From the NCBI GenBank assembly GCA_963707665.1, contig CAVPQU010000015.1, forward strand, positions 124,001-188,000: a stretch of 64,000 bases of DNA, given 5' to 3'. Positions 1 through 7,510 of this stretch are shown piece by piece. The DNA is from DATJCV01 sp963707665 (GTDB taxonomy: Bacteria > Pseudomonadota > Gammaproteobacteria > Burkholderiales > Burkholderiaceae_D). The notes under the pieces were generated by a model. That model searched no databases. It was not told the origin of the DNA and worked only from the letters and a program-made list of their open reading frames with translations. The position numbers and the translations under genes are program-made. How positions within the stretch are numbered: position 1 is the first letter of the stretch; each line of letters opens with the position of its first letter.

Positions 1-643
1 CGCTCTTGCCAGGCGCCGCTGGGCGCCGGCCTTCGCCGCCGGCATCGGCTGCTTCGGCGTGACGATCAAAATCTTCGGAGGTCACGAATGAAAATACGGC
101 ATCGGCATCAGCTCCTCCCGGACCTGGCCGCGCCGCTTTGCCTGCGCCTGCCTTGCGCGCGGCACCATGCTGGATTTTCGGACCTTTCGCGCCGTCATGC
201 TGACGGCGCTGCTGCGGCACGCTGCCAGCCGGCGATGCTCCGTCGGCGTTGGCGCCATCTTGTGGCCCGGTCACACGCGGGCGCCGGTTTTTCAGATTGC
301 GCGGTCCGCGCAGGCCCCGACGCGCCGGCTTGCCTGTACCTTCGGCGGATGGTGCGGATGGTGCCGCTGCCACCCCACCGGCATCCTGCTGCTGGTCGAG
401 GTCGCTGCGATGAACGGTAGGCAAGGGTGCAACGACAACCTCTACCGCAGGCGCCGCGCGGGCGACTCGGGGCCGCCTTGCCGTTTGTGGCGCCGATGTT
501 TCTCCAGCGACAGTCGTCGTCTCGTCAGTCGTTACCGGCTTGGCGCGCGCCACGCGCTTTTTTACCGGCTTGGGCGCCGCTGGCGCTGCATGCGGGTCAA
601 CTGGAGTCGGATTGTCATCATTGGAGGTCGGAAGAGTCATCAT
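1..643 (-). CDS. rluB: Probable RluB-type pseudouridine synthase, N-terminal extension only (runs off window)
   Basis: A minus-strand frame opens with two adjacent ATG codons (643 and 640) and stays open to base 1, giving about 214 residues. The chain is rich in Ala, Pro, Arg and Lys, without a recognisable domain (start MMTLPTSNDD). Its start overlaps the 3' end of scpB by 26 bases, so the two genes are translationally coupled. In many beta-proteobacteria the gene after scpB is rluB, the 23S rRNA pseudouridine synthase, which often carries a basic low-complexity extension. The S4 and catalytic domains would lie outside the window. The frame and the coupling are seen directly; the name is inferred from position and composition. 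Confidence 0.55.
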   Translation of the reverse strand, partial: MMTLPTSNDDNPTPVDPHAAPAAPKPVKKRVARAKPVTTDETTTVAGETSAPQTARRPRVARAAPAVEVVVAPLPTVHRSDLDQQQDAGGVAAAPSAPSAEGTGKPARRGLRGPRNLKNRRPRVTGPQDGANADGASPAGSVPQQRRQHDGAKGPKIQHGAARKAGAGKAARPGPGGADADAVFSFVTSEDFDRHAEAADAGGEGRRPAAPGKS

Positions 644-1478
644 TTAATTCTTGGTTGGACTGGCCGGATACCGCGGCCACGGAAGATTCGGGAGTTTGAT
701 CGGAATCGGGCGCCGATTGAGGAGGGAAATCCATGTCGGACATACTCGTATGTGACAGTGCCGCGACGGCCGCGGCAGAAAAATCATTTGCAGACCCGAC
801 CTCGGTACCGACGTCGGCTTCTGGCACCGGCGGCTGTTCGGCATTGCCGGCTGCGACAAAATCGATCGCCGCCTGCTCCGAGTCGGTTTCCGCTTCACTG
901 GCCGATTGCTGCCACGCTGGCAATACACCGTCCTGCAAATCGCCCTGCAACAGCTCTTGCAAAGGCGGCAACTGATCCAGTGCCGCCAAGCCGAGATCGT
1001 CCAGAAATTGGCGCGTGGTGGCAAACAGCGCCGGGCGCCCCGGTACGTCACGATGCCCGATCGCCTCGATCCACCCACGGTCTTCCAGCATCTTGACGGT
1101 GTGCGAACTGACGGTAACGCCGCGAATTTCCTCGATATCACCACGCGTGACCGGCTGCCGATAGGCAATGATGGCCAGGGTTTCCAGCGTGGCGCGCGAA
1201 TATTTTGGCGGTTTTTCAGGGCTCAACCGATCCAGATACAGCTTCATCTCGGGCCGGCTCTGAAAGCGCCACCCGGTAGACAGACTGACAATTTCAATGC
1301 CCTTGCCGACCCACTCGCCACGCAATTCTTCGAGCAATTGCCGTATGGTGTCGGCGCCGACTTCTCCATTGTCCTCACCACTTTCCACGAAAAGCTTTTT
1401 CAGGTCATGGATCGACAACGGCTCGTGCGCACAGAGCAACGCAGTTTCGAGGACTTTCCTAGCCTCAAGAGTATTCAT
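618..1478 (-). CDS. scpB: Segregation and condensation protein B (ScpB)
   Basis: ScpB is the winged-helix kleisin partner in the SMC-ScpA-ScpB condensin complex that compacts and segregates the chromosome. The first ~170 residues are the conserved part: two winged-helix regions containing KYSRATLETLAIIAYRQPVT and TRGDIEEIRGV, which are typical of the family. The last ~110 residues are acidic, Ala/Ser/Glu-rich and probably disordered, a common extension in beta-proteobacteria. I start at MNTLEARKVLE (1478), because the residues before it in the longer frame do not look like ScpB. It lies downstream of the initiator tRNA on the same strand and overlaps the next gene. Confidence 0.93.
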   Translation of the reverse strand: MNTLEARKVLETALLCAHEPLSIHDLKKLFVESGEDNGEVGADTIRQLLEELRGEWVGKGIEIVSLSTGWRFQSRPEMKLYLDRLSPEKPPKYSRATLETLAIIAYRQPVTRGDIEEIRGVTVSSHTVKMLEDRGWIEAIGHRDVPGRPALFATTRQFLDDLGLAALDQLPPLQELLQGDLQDGVLPAWQQSASEAETDSEQAAIDFVAAGNAEQPPVPEADVGTEVGSANDFSAAAVAALSHTSMSDMDFPPQSAPDSDQTPESSVAAVSGQSNQELNDDSSDLQ

Positions 1479-1651
1479 GTACGAGTGACGTGCAGCTTGT
1501 GTTTGATTAAAATTTTGCAGAAAAATAGTCAACGATCAGCATCCGCTGATGCCATCCGGTCCACGAATCTGTAGAACCTGTTGATGCTGCTGTTCCGTCG
1601 CCCGATTTGGAGGAGGTGTAATGATGGGCGGGAATACAAGACTTCAAGACT

Positions 1652-1728
1652 TGGTTGCGGGGACAGGATTTGAACCTGTGACCTTCGGGTTATGAGCCCG
1701 ACGAGCTGCCAGACTGCTCCACCCCGCG
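1652..1728 (-). tRNA. Initiator tRNA-fMet (CAT anticodon)
   Basis: A 77-base minus-strand cloverleaf with encoded CCA. The 5' end is CGCGGGG and the 3' side is CCCCGCA-ACCA, leaving the unpaired C1:A72 that marks initiator tRNA. The anticodon loop is CTCATAA, with the GGG/CCC pairs in the anticodon stem that are also typical of initiators. The T loop reads GTTCAAATC. No second tRNA is adjacent. Confidence 0.97.
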
Positions 1729-1741
1729 TCTGAAGAGTTGA

Positions 1742-1770
1742 ACTATACATTGTATGCCTGCACATTGCAA
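1742..1770 (-). promoter_or_regulatory. Sigma-70 type promoter of the initiator tRNA
   Basis: On the minus strand there is a -35 box TTGCAA (1770-1765), a 17-base spacer and a -10 box TATAGT (1747-1742). The -10 lies 13 bases upstream of the tRNA 5' end. Spacing and boxes are close to consensus, as expected for a strongly expressed tRNA. Confidence 0.7.
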
Positions 1771-1881
1771 ATCTAATTGCAGCATGCGGTGATACACTCC
1801 GATGACGGTTTTGCCGGCGCCTGCCCTGCTGCAATGGCGACGGCAAACTGCTCACTCTTCTGTTCATCACGTTTGCCACTC

Positions 1882-2457
1882 ATGAAATATTGTTCCGAAT
1901 GCGCGCATCCCGTCGTCTTGCTGGTTCCTCCTGACGATAATCGGCCGCGCTATGTGTGCCAGCATTGCGGCACGATTCATTATCAGAACCCAAAGATGGT
2001 GATCGGTTCGATTCCGGTCTGGCAACTGCACGGCAACACGCAAGTATTGCTGTGCCGGCGGGCGATCGAGCCGCGCTATGGTTTCTGGACGCTGCCCGCA
2101 GGCTTCATGGAAAATGATGAAACCACCAGCGATGCCGCGGCGCGTGAAACGATGGAAGAAGCCGGCGCCCGGATCGAACTGCACGAGCTGTTTTCGCTGC
2201 TGAACGTGGCGCATGTGCATCAGGTGCATCTGTTTTATCGCGCTACCCTGCTTGACCTCGATTATGCGGCCGGCCCGGAAAGCCTGGAAGTGCAATTGTT
2301 TACCGAAGCGCAAATTCCATGGCGCGAGATTGCCTTTCCAACCGTCGCACGCACCTTGAAGTTCTTTTTTGCCGATCTGGCGCGCATCCGGCAAGAGGGT
2401 GGCGCCTTCGGATTTCACGCAGAGGATATCGTGCGTCCGATGCGCCAGGCAGATTAG
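1882..2457 (+). CDS. NUDIX hydrolase with N-terminal zinc ribbon
   Basis: This 191-residue protein hydrolyses a nucleoside diphosphate linked to another moiety; the exact substrate cannot be told. The N-terminus has a C4 zinc ribbon (CSEC near residue 4 and CQHC about 25 residues later). The NUDIX box follows near residue 70 as GFMENDETTSDAAARETMEE, which keeps the Gly, the Arg-Glu and the two metal-binding Glu residues. I use MKYCSEC as the start because it places the zinc ribbon at the N-terminus, as in NudC-like and related zinc-ribbon NUDIX proteins; an upstream in-frame ATG would add 35 unconvincing residues. The gene is transcribed away from the tRNA and scpB. Confidence 0.88.
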   Translation: MKYCSECAHPVVLLVPPDDNRPRYVCQHCGTIHYQNPKMVIGSIPVWQLHGNTQVLLCRRAIEPRYGFWTLPAGFMENDETTSDAAARETMEEAGARIELHELFSLLNVAHVHQVHLFYRATLLDLDYAAGPESLEVQLFTEAQIPWREIAFPTVARTLKFFFADLARIRQEGGAFGFHAEDIVRPMRQAD

Positions 2458-2625
2458 TGGATTGGCAGGAGCGATGGCTGAGCCTGTTCGCCTTCGGCAC
2501 GACTCGCATGCGAGTTTGAAGCGACCGACTGCGGCACCTGAACATCCGGGCGGCCGCCATGAATCCGGTATCAGTCCGGAACATCGGCGCGCAGCCCCGG
2601 CTGGCACGGCGCCGGGAGCAGGCAC

Positions 2626-3360
2626 ATGATTCCCTGGCTGGAAGCAGATACGCCGTTTCCGCCGGTAACTGCGGCGCTGACTGCAGCCGATGGCGCCGCC
2701 GGCCTGCTGGCGGCGGGTGCCGAATTGTCGCCGCAGCGCCTGCTGGACGCCTATCGGCATGGAATCTTCCCCTGGTTTTCGGACGGCCAGCCGGTCCTGT
2801 GGTGGAGCACGGACCCGCGCATGGTGCTCTACACCGAGCGCTTCCGGCAATCGAAAAGCCTCGGCAAACTGCTGAAGAAAGTCGACCGCAGCATGCGTGG
2901 CGATCGCCATTGGGAAGTGCGCTTCGACAGCGCCTTCGAGGCGGTCATGCGCGCCTGTGCGGCACCGCGCCAGGAGCGCGACGGCACGCTCGCCGGCACC
3001 TGGATCGGCGAAGAAATCATCACTGCCTACGGCGCCTTGCACCGCTACGGATACGCGCATTCATCCGAGTTGTGGCGTGACGGCGAATTGGTGGCGGGCG
3101 CCTACGGCGTGGCGATCGGCCGCATGTTCTATGGCGAATCGATGTTTACCCGCGTTGCCGATGGTTCCAAGGTGGCGCTTGCCTACCTGGTGGATTTCCT
3201 GCGCGCCAACGGCGTGGCGATGATCGACTGCCAGCAGGAAACCGCGCACCTGGCCTCGCTTGGCGCAATCCCCATTCCGCGCCGCACATTCATCGCGCAT
3301 CTATCGGCTGCGATTAAACAGTCACCGATTGTGCAGTGGCAACCGCGCATGCTGTTTTGA
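2626..3360 (+). CDS. aat: Leucyl/phenylalanyl-tRNA--protein transferase
   Basis: Aat moves Leu or Phe from its tRNA onto proteins with an N-terminal Lys or Arg, marking them for ClpS/ClpAP degradation (N-end rule). The 244-residue length is normal. Family segments are visible: GIFPWFSDGQPVLWWSTDPR near residues 45-65, the CAAPRQ / GTWI region in the middle, and YGVAIGRMFYGESMF near residues 159-173. It is followed by the second N-end-rule transferase, bpt, about 80 bases downstream on the same strand, a pairing that is common in proteobacteria and suggests co-expression. Confidence 0.95.
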   Translation: MIPWLEADTPFPPVTAALTAADGAAGLLAAGAELSPQRLLDAYRHGIFPWFSDGQPVLWWSTDPRMVLYTERFRQSKSLGKLLKKVDRSMRGDRHWEVRFDSAFEAVMRACAAPRQERDGTLAGTWIGEEIITAYGALHRYGYAHSSELWRDGELVAGAYGVAIGRMFYGESMFTRVADGSKVALAYLVDFLRANGVAMIDCQQETAHLASLGAIPIPRRTFIAHLSAAIKQSPIVQWQPRMLF

Positions 3361-3441
3361 GTTGAGCGGCAAAAATTTTGCGTAGCCATTCGCATCCAGT
3401 GTAAATTGAAGCCGTCACCATCGTCTGCGGATGAAACGACC

Positions 3442-4164
3442 ATGACGCACCCGAATGAACTGCCTTTTTCGACGCTGCAGTTTTACGCCACCGCACCATA
3501 TGCCTGCAGTTACCTGCCGGATCGCCAGGCGCGCTCGCAGGTGGCTACGCCATCGCATCTGATCAATGCCGACGTCTATTCGCAATTGGTGAAAAATGGT
3601 TTCCGGCGCAGCGGCATCTTCACCTATCGACCATATTGCGACGGCTGCCAGGCCTGCATTCCGGTGCGCGTGCCGGCCGCGCACTTTGCTGCCAACCGCA
3701 GCCAGCGCCGGGCCTGGAGCCGGCATCAAGACCTGGTCACACGCATCAGCAACCTGGCTTACGTGCCGGAGCACTACGACCTGTATCTGCGCTACCAGAC
3801 CACGCGCCACGCCGGCGGCGGCATGGATCAGGACAGCCGCGAGCAATACGCGCAATTCCTGCTGCAGAGCAAGGTCAACACGCGCCTGGTCGAATTCCGC
3901 GAAACCGACGGCACGCTGCGCATGGTCAGCATCATCGACGTGCTGGACGACGGCCTGTCCTCGGTCTACACCTTTTACGATCCGGATATCGCCAGTGCGT
4001 CCTACGGCACCTACAACATCCTGTGGCAGCTCGCCCAAGCCAAGGGTCTGGGCTTGCCGTACGTGTACCTCGGCTACTGGATCGCCGAAAGCCCAAAGAT
4101 GGCCTACAAGATCAATTTCCGGCCGCTGGAAGCCTTGCGCGGAGGGCACTGGGGCACCTTGTAA
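3442..4164 (+). CDS. bpt: Aspartate/glutamate leucyltransferase (Bpt, ATE family)
   Basis: Bpt transfers Leu from Leu-tRNA to N-terminal Asp or Glu and acts with Aat in the bacterial N-end rule pathway. The 240-residue product has the ATE-family N-terminal cysteine region (YCDGCQACIPVRVP near residue 65) and the C-terminal acetyltransferase-like half ending YLGYWIAESPKMAYKINFRP. I start at MTHPNELPF, the usual N-terminus; an in-frame ATG 36 bases upstream is possible. It lies between aat and pyrD on the plus strand. Confidence 0.93.
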   Translation: MTHPNELPFSTLQFYATAPYACSYLPDRQARSQVATPSHLINADVYSQLVKNGFRRSGIFTYRPYCDGCQACIPVRVPAAHFAANRSQRRAWSRHQDLVTRISNLAYVPEHYDLYLRYQTTRHAGGGMDQDSREQYAQFLLQSKVNTRLVEFRETDGTLRMVSIIDVLDDGLSSVYTFYDPDIASASYGTYNILWQLAQAKGLGLPYVYLGYWIAESPKMAYKINFRPLEALRGGHWGTL

Positions 4165-4255
4165 CTGAAGCAGCGCACGCACGCTAGAATGGCGGCCGTG
4201 CGGCATCACGCCGCAGTGCCTGTCACCGTCCATTTTCCAAGCTTGCGCAGACTCC

Positions 4256-5308
4256 ATGACCGCTCCCGACAAAATCCTGTATGCGCTCGCGCGCCCCGTG
4301 CTGTTTTCGCTGGACGCCGAAGCGGCGCACAACCTGACGCTACCCTGGCTGGCACGGGCGGCCACCTTTGGATTAGGCCGCGCGCTCGCCAAACCGCGCC
4401 CCGACCCGCGCCGCGTGATGGGACTCACATTCCCGAATCCGGTTGGACTCGCCGCCGGGCTGGACAAGGACGGCGCCTATATCGATGGCCTGGCAGCGCT
4501 CGGTTTCGGCTTCATCGAAGTCGGTACCGTGACGCCGCGCTCGCAGCCGGGCAACTCGCAGCCGCGCATGTTCCGGCTGCCGCGCGCGCAGGCGATTATC
4601 AACCGCATGGGCTTCAACAATGGCGGCGTCGATACCTTCGTCGCCAACGTCCAGGCATCGCGCTTTTTTCAAGAGAAGCAAGGCGTGCTGGGACTGAATA
4701 TCGGCAAAAATGCCGATACGCCCATCGAACGGGCGGCCGACGATTACCTGCTGTGCCTGGAAAAGGTCTATTCCTACGCCAGCTATGTGACCGTCAACAT
4801 TTCCTCGCCAAACACCAAGAACCTGCGCCAGCTGCAGGATGCCGAGGCGCTCGACGCCCTGCTGCGGCAGCTGAAACAGGCGCAGCAGAAGCTGGCCGAG
4901 CGCCATGCGCGCTACGTACCGATCGCGCTGAAGATCGCGCCGGACGTGGACCAGGAACAAATCAAGATCATCGCCAGCGCCTTGCTGCGGCACCAGATGG
5001 ACGGCGTCATTGCCACCAACACCACCGTTGCCCGCAGCGCGGTCGCCGGCCTGCCGCACGCGGAAGAAAGCGGCGGCCTGTCCGGGCGGCCGGTATTCGA
5101 AGCGTCCAACCAGGTGATCCGGCAATTGAAGGCGGAGCTGGGCGACGCGCTGCCGATCATCGGCGTCGGCGGCATTCTGAACGGCGCCGATGCGCAGGCA
5201 AAGATCGAGGCCGGCGCCACGCTGGTGCAGCTCTACACCGGCCTCATCTATCGCGGCCCAGCCTTGGTGCGCGAGTGCGCGGCGGCCTTGCGCGGCAAAC
5301 GATGCTAG
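4256..5308 (+). CDS. pyrD: Dihydroorotate dehydrogenase (quinone), class 2
   Basis: PyrD oxidises dihydroorotate to orotate in pyrimidine synthesis and passes electrons to membrane quinone through FMN. The 350-residue length and N-terminal amphipathic stretch (LARPVLFSLDAEAAHNLTL) fit class 2. Visible signatures are NPVGLAAGLDKDG near residue 60, INRMGFNNGG near 115, VTVNISSPNTKNLR near 180 with the catalytic Ser, and GVGGILNGADA near 305 at the FMN phosphate site. It follows bpt and is the last plus-strand gene before a repeat-bearing convergent gap. Confidence 0.96.
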   Translation: MTAPDKILYALARPVLFSLDAEAAHNLTLPWLARAATFGLGRALAKPRPDPRRVMGLTFPNPVGLAAGLDKDGAYIDGLAALGFGFIEVGTVTPRSQPGNSQPRMFRLPRAQAIINRMGFNNGGVDTFVANVQASRFFQEKQGVLGLNIGKNADTPIERAADDYLLCLEKVYSYASYVTVNISSPNTKNLRQLQDAEALDALLRQLKQAQQKLAERHARYVPIALKIAPDVDQEQIKIIASALLRHQMDGVIATNTTVARSAVAGLPHAEESGGLSGRPVFEASNQVIRQLKAELGDALPIIGVGGILNGADAQAKIEAGATLVQLYTGLIYRGPALVRECAAALRGKRC

Positions 5309-5350
5309 CTTCCCGCTTGCGCAGGAATGGCAAGCACCCGCGCCTATCCA

Positions 5351-5409
5351 GAGTATATTAAAAAAGCTTCCATTTGGCGCCCGAAACTAGCACCCAAACT
5401 AGGGAGTAT
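5351..5409 (+). repeat. GAGTAT element 1, direct type (half-sites 53 bp apart)
   Basis: GAGTAT occurs at 5351 and again at 5404. A central GGCGCCCGAAA lies at the position also found in elements 3, 7 and 8. The second half-site runs into an A-tract and an inverted ATACTA. It sits in the convergent gap between pyrD and the carbonic anhydrase gene. Confidence 0.75.
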
Positions 5410-5441
5410 AAAAAATACTACCGGCCATGCGGGATGCCGCC

Positions 5442-6179
5442 TCAGTGGAAGCGCACCTCTCCGCTTTCGACGTCGAGCATCGCACCCACCACCTTGACCT
5501 GCCCTTTTTCCGCCATCTGGCGCAGCACCGCGCTCTTGGCCAGCAATTCCTTGACGGTCAGATGGACATTCGTTTCCGCCACCGCATCGACGAAGTGATG
5601 GTTTTTCGAGCTGCGGTCGCTGCCATGGGTATTCGGCGTGGCGTTCACCGCCGGCCGCAGCTTGTCCACCAGTTGCGTCAGATTGCCCAGCACCGCGCTG
5701 TCGCAGGCGCCCTTGACCGCGCCGCAATGCGTATGGCCGAGGATCACGATTAATTTGGTGCCGGCCACCGCCGACGCGTATTCCAGGCTGCCGAGAATGT
5801 CTGGGTTGACGACATTGCCGGCCACGCGCGCCACGAACAGGTCGCCGATGCCCTGATCGAACACCAGCGCCGGGTCGGCGCGCGAATCGATGCAGCTGAC
5901 CACGCTGGCCAACGGATACTGGCCGTCGCGGCCGGTGGCCTTGGTCTGCGCCGGCAGATCGCGTTTTTCCATGTTGCCGGAAACAAAACGCGCGTTGCCG
6001 TCCTTTAGTATCTGCAGAGCTTGGTCGGCGCTGATGGCATCCTGACGCGCCTTGGTCATCACCGGCGTCGCCGTGACGGCTTGCCGGGCCGGCTGATGGG
6101 CGCAGCCGGCGAGCGCGGCGGCCAGCAGCAAGGCGGCAAATTTCATCAGCGACGAATGCTGCATATCATTTTTATTCAT
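5442..6179 (-). CDS. Beta-class carbonic anhydrase, predicted lipoprotein
   Basis: It interconverts CO2 and bicarbonate with a zinc ion. The zinc site is visible as SCIDSRAD (Cys plus the Asp/Arg dyad) and, about 55 residues later, ILGHTHCGA (His and Cys). The N-terminus is a lipoprotein signal: MKFAALLLAAALAGCAH, with LAGC as the lipobox, so the mature enzyme should be lipid-anchored in the periplasm rather than cytoplasmic like Can or CynT. Translation may start at 6179, or at the Met eleven residues later that begins the signal peptide. It is transcribed toward pyrD, and the next upstream gene lies on the other strand. Confidence 0.88.
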   Translation of the reverse strand: MNKNDMQHSSLMKFAALLLAAALAGCAHQPARQAVTATPVMTKARQDAISADQALQILKDGNARFVSGNMEKRDLPAQTKATGRDGQYPLASVVSCIDSRADPALVFDQGIGDLFVARVAGNVVNPDILGSLEYASAVAGTKLIVILGHTHCGAVKGACDSAVLGNLTQLVDKLRPAVNATPNTHGSDRSSKNHHFVDAVAETNVHLTVKELLAKSAVLRQMAEKGQVKVVGAMLDVESGEVRFH

Positions 6180-6627
6180 TGTTTTTTCTCCCTAAATAAT
6201 CACTCGTAAACAGCAGGCCGGCACAGTCTAGCGCTCGCCCCATCCGTTGCCAAGTGACAAACATCGGCGACCCCGATATCCGGCAGCGACAGACGGTCAC
6301 CGACGCCGGTTTCGGTCAGCAGACATCCGGTATGGGCCGGATCGCTCTCGAGTTTTTACCCCCAATGTCCCATATAAAATGCGCAGGCAATGCCCCTGCT
6401 TCTGATACGACGGTCCGAGACTGCGCGCAGTGCTAGCCGGCATCCACCCCATCCTGACGCTGGCAAAAAACAGGAACGAACTGTGTCGCTGTATGCACCA
6501 ATCGTCGAGTAAAGTGAAAAAATACGTGGTTCAGGCCGACTACAAAGAACGTAGGAATGCCCGAGGCATCGAACCGGACCAGGGGCGTGGCGCCCCATGC
6601 GGTCTTCAATGAAGCAGGAGAATTGCC
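6180..6627. other. 448-base gap without a recognised gene; two small hairpins near its right end
   Basis: Short frames on both strands look like chance. Two hairpins precede the next gene: ATGCC/GGCAT with a 3-base loop (6557-6569) and GGGGCG/CGCCCC with a 3-base loop (6582-6596). They would lie in the leader of the gene at 6628. The carbonic anhydrase promoter should also be in this gap, but I cannot assign it. Confidence 0.4.
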
Positions 6628-6876
6628 ATGACAGACAAAGATGCAGCAGAGAAATTTGCGGCTGGCTTGACGCAGCGCTTTGAAGAGTTGACGCGCTGGG
6701 CGATCAGCGAATGGCCATATCCGAATTTTCCATTGATGGAATCGGACTTTGCCGAGTCACGGCGCGAAATCAGCGCCATTCTTGGTGCCAGGCTGGATGC
6801 GGGCAATCAAGGGCCACCATCCAAAGGAGACGACTCGGATCAGTATATCGACATGAATCCGATGCCGTGGCCGTGA
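6628..6876 (+). CDS. Small hypothetical protein (82 aa)
   Basis: Function unknown. A good ribosome-binding site (AGGAGAA, 6 bases before ATG) supports translation. The product is soluble and acidic, with an amphipathic N-terminal half containing a Trp/Tyr-rich WAISEWPYPNFP stretch, and it ends in a Pro/Trp tail (MNPMPWP). It has no signal peptide, membrane segment or cysteine. It stands alone between the carbonic anhydrase gene and the dgkA group, both on the opposite strand. Confidence 0.6.
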   Translation: MTDKDAAEKFAAGLTQRFEELTRWAISEWPYPNFPLMESDFAESRREISAILGARLDAGNQGPPSKGDDSDQYIDMNPMPWP

Positions 6877-6907
6877 TGGCGTCGGTATGATCCGGCGCCG
6901 TCGAGAA

Positions 6908-7021
6908 TCAGGAAGTCAGCGCCTGCACTGCCCACGCGATCAGCGCGATACTGAGCGCGGCAGAGGTCAGCATCGCCAGCGTCGCATGCAATTTGTTGCG
7001 GTTGATGGAGAAATTTTTCAT
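6908..7021 (-). CDS. Possible 37-aa single-pass membrane peptide
   Basis: A short minus-strand frame encodes a basic start (MKNFSINRNKLHAT), one hydrophobic helix of about 22 residues (LAMLTSAALSIALIAWAVQAL) that could span the membrane, and the end TS. It lies about 80 bases downstream of dgkA in the same direction, so it could be the last gene of the lldD-dgkA transcript. I see no clear Shine-Dalgarno sequence, which keeps confidence modest. The positive-inside N-terminus followed by a clean helix is unlike typical noise frames. Confidence 0.4.
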   Translation of the reverse strand: MKNFSINRNKLHATLAMLTSAALSIALIAWAVQALTS

Positions 7022-7099
7022 GACGGCGGCGTTTGGAAAATAATTGCCAGCCGTCATCTTACTACCGTTGCTACGGGCCAACAATACGCCGATATTATT

Positions 7100-7498
7100 T
7101 TAGAAGTCGAACAACGGCAGCAAGATTACCACCCAAGTGGCTAGCGCCAAGGCGAGGCTTAGCATCACCGCCGCACTGCCGAAATCCTTGGCCGCCTTCG
7201 ACAACGGGTGGCGCTCCAGTGAAATCCGATCGACCGCCGCCTCGATCGCCGAATTGAGCAATTCGACGATCAGCACCACAACCAGGACCGCAATCAGCAA
7301 TAGCTTGTGCAGTGCCGGCAACGGCAGCACCAAGGCAACGATGCTGCCCGGCAGCACGATGCCCAGTTCCTGGCGGAACGCATGTTCGTTTTTCCAGGCC
7401 GCCCGCAAGCCGGCTGCAGAATAGCGGCACGCGGCGAGGAGTCGACGCCAGCCGCTCTTGCTCTTGAATTCGCTCACCGCGGTCTGATCGTCGGTCAT
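7100..7498 (-). CDS. dgkA: Diacylglycerol kinase (DagK)
   Basis: DagK phosphorylates diacylglycerol to phosphatidic acid and recycles the lipid left by membrane-derived oligosaccharide synthesis. The 132-residue product has the family pattern: an N-terminal amphipathic part with AWKNEHAFRQELG, three transmembrane helices (about residues 47-62, 66-85 and 110-130), and the signature ELLNSAIEAAVDRIS near residue 79 with the catalytic Glu and the Asn/Glu metal ligands. It starts 12 bases after the stop of lldD, so the two are probably cotranscribed. Confidence 0.95.
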   Translation of the reverse strand: MTDDQTAVSEFKSKSGWRRLLAACRYSAAGLRAAWKNEHAFRQELGIVLPGSIVALVLPLPALHKLLLIAVLVVVLIVELLNSAIEAAVDRISLERHPLSKAAKDFGSAAVMLSLALALATWVVILLPLFDF

Positions 7499-7510
7499 CG
7501 TGTCGCCGGC

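Noticed and set aside
3415..4467. 350-codon minus-strand frame opposite bpt
   Set aside because: The plus-strand Bpt is complete and conserved; the minus frame is a shadow.
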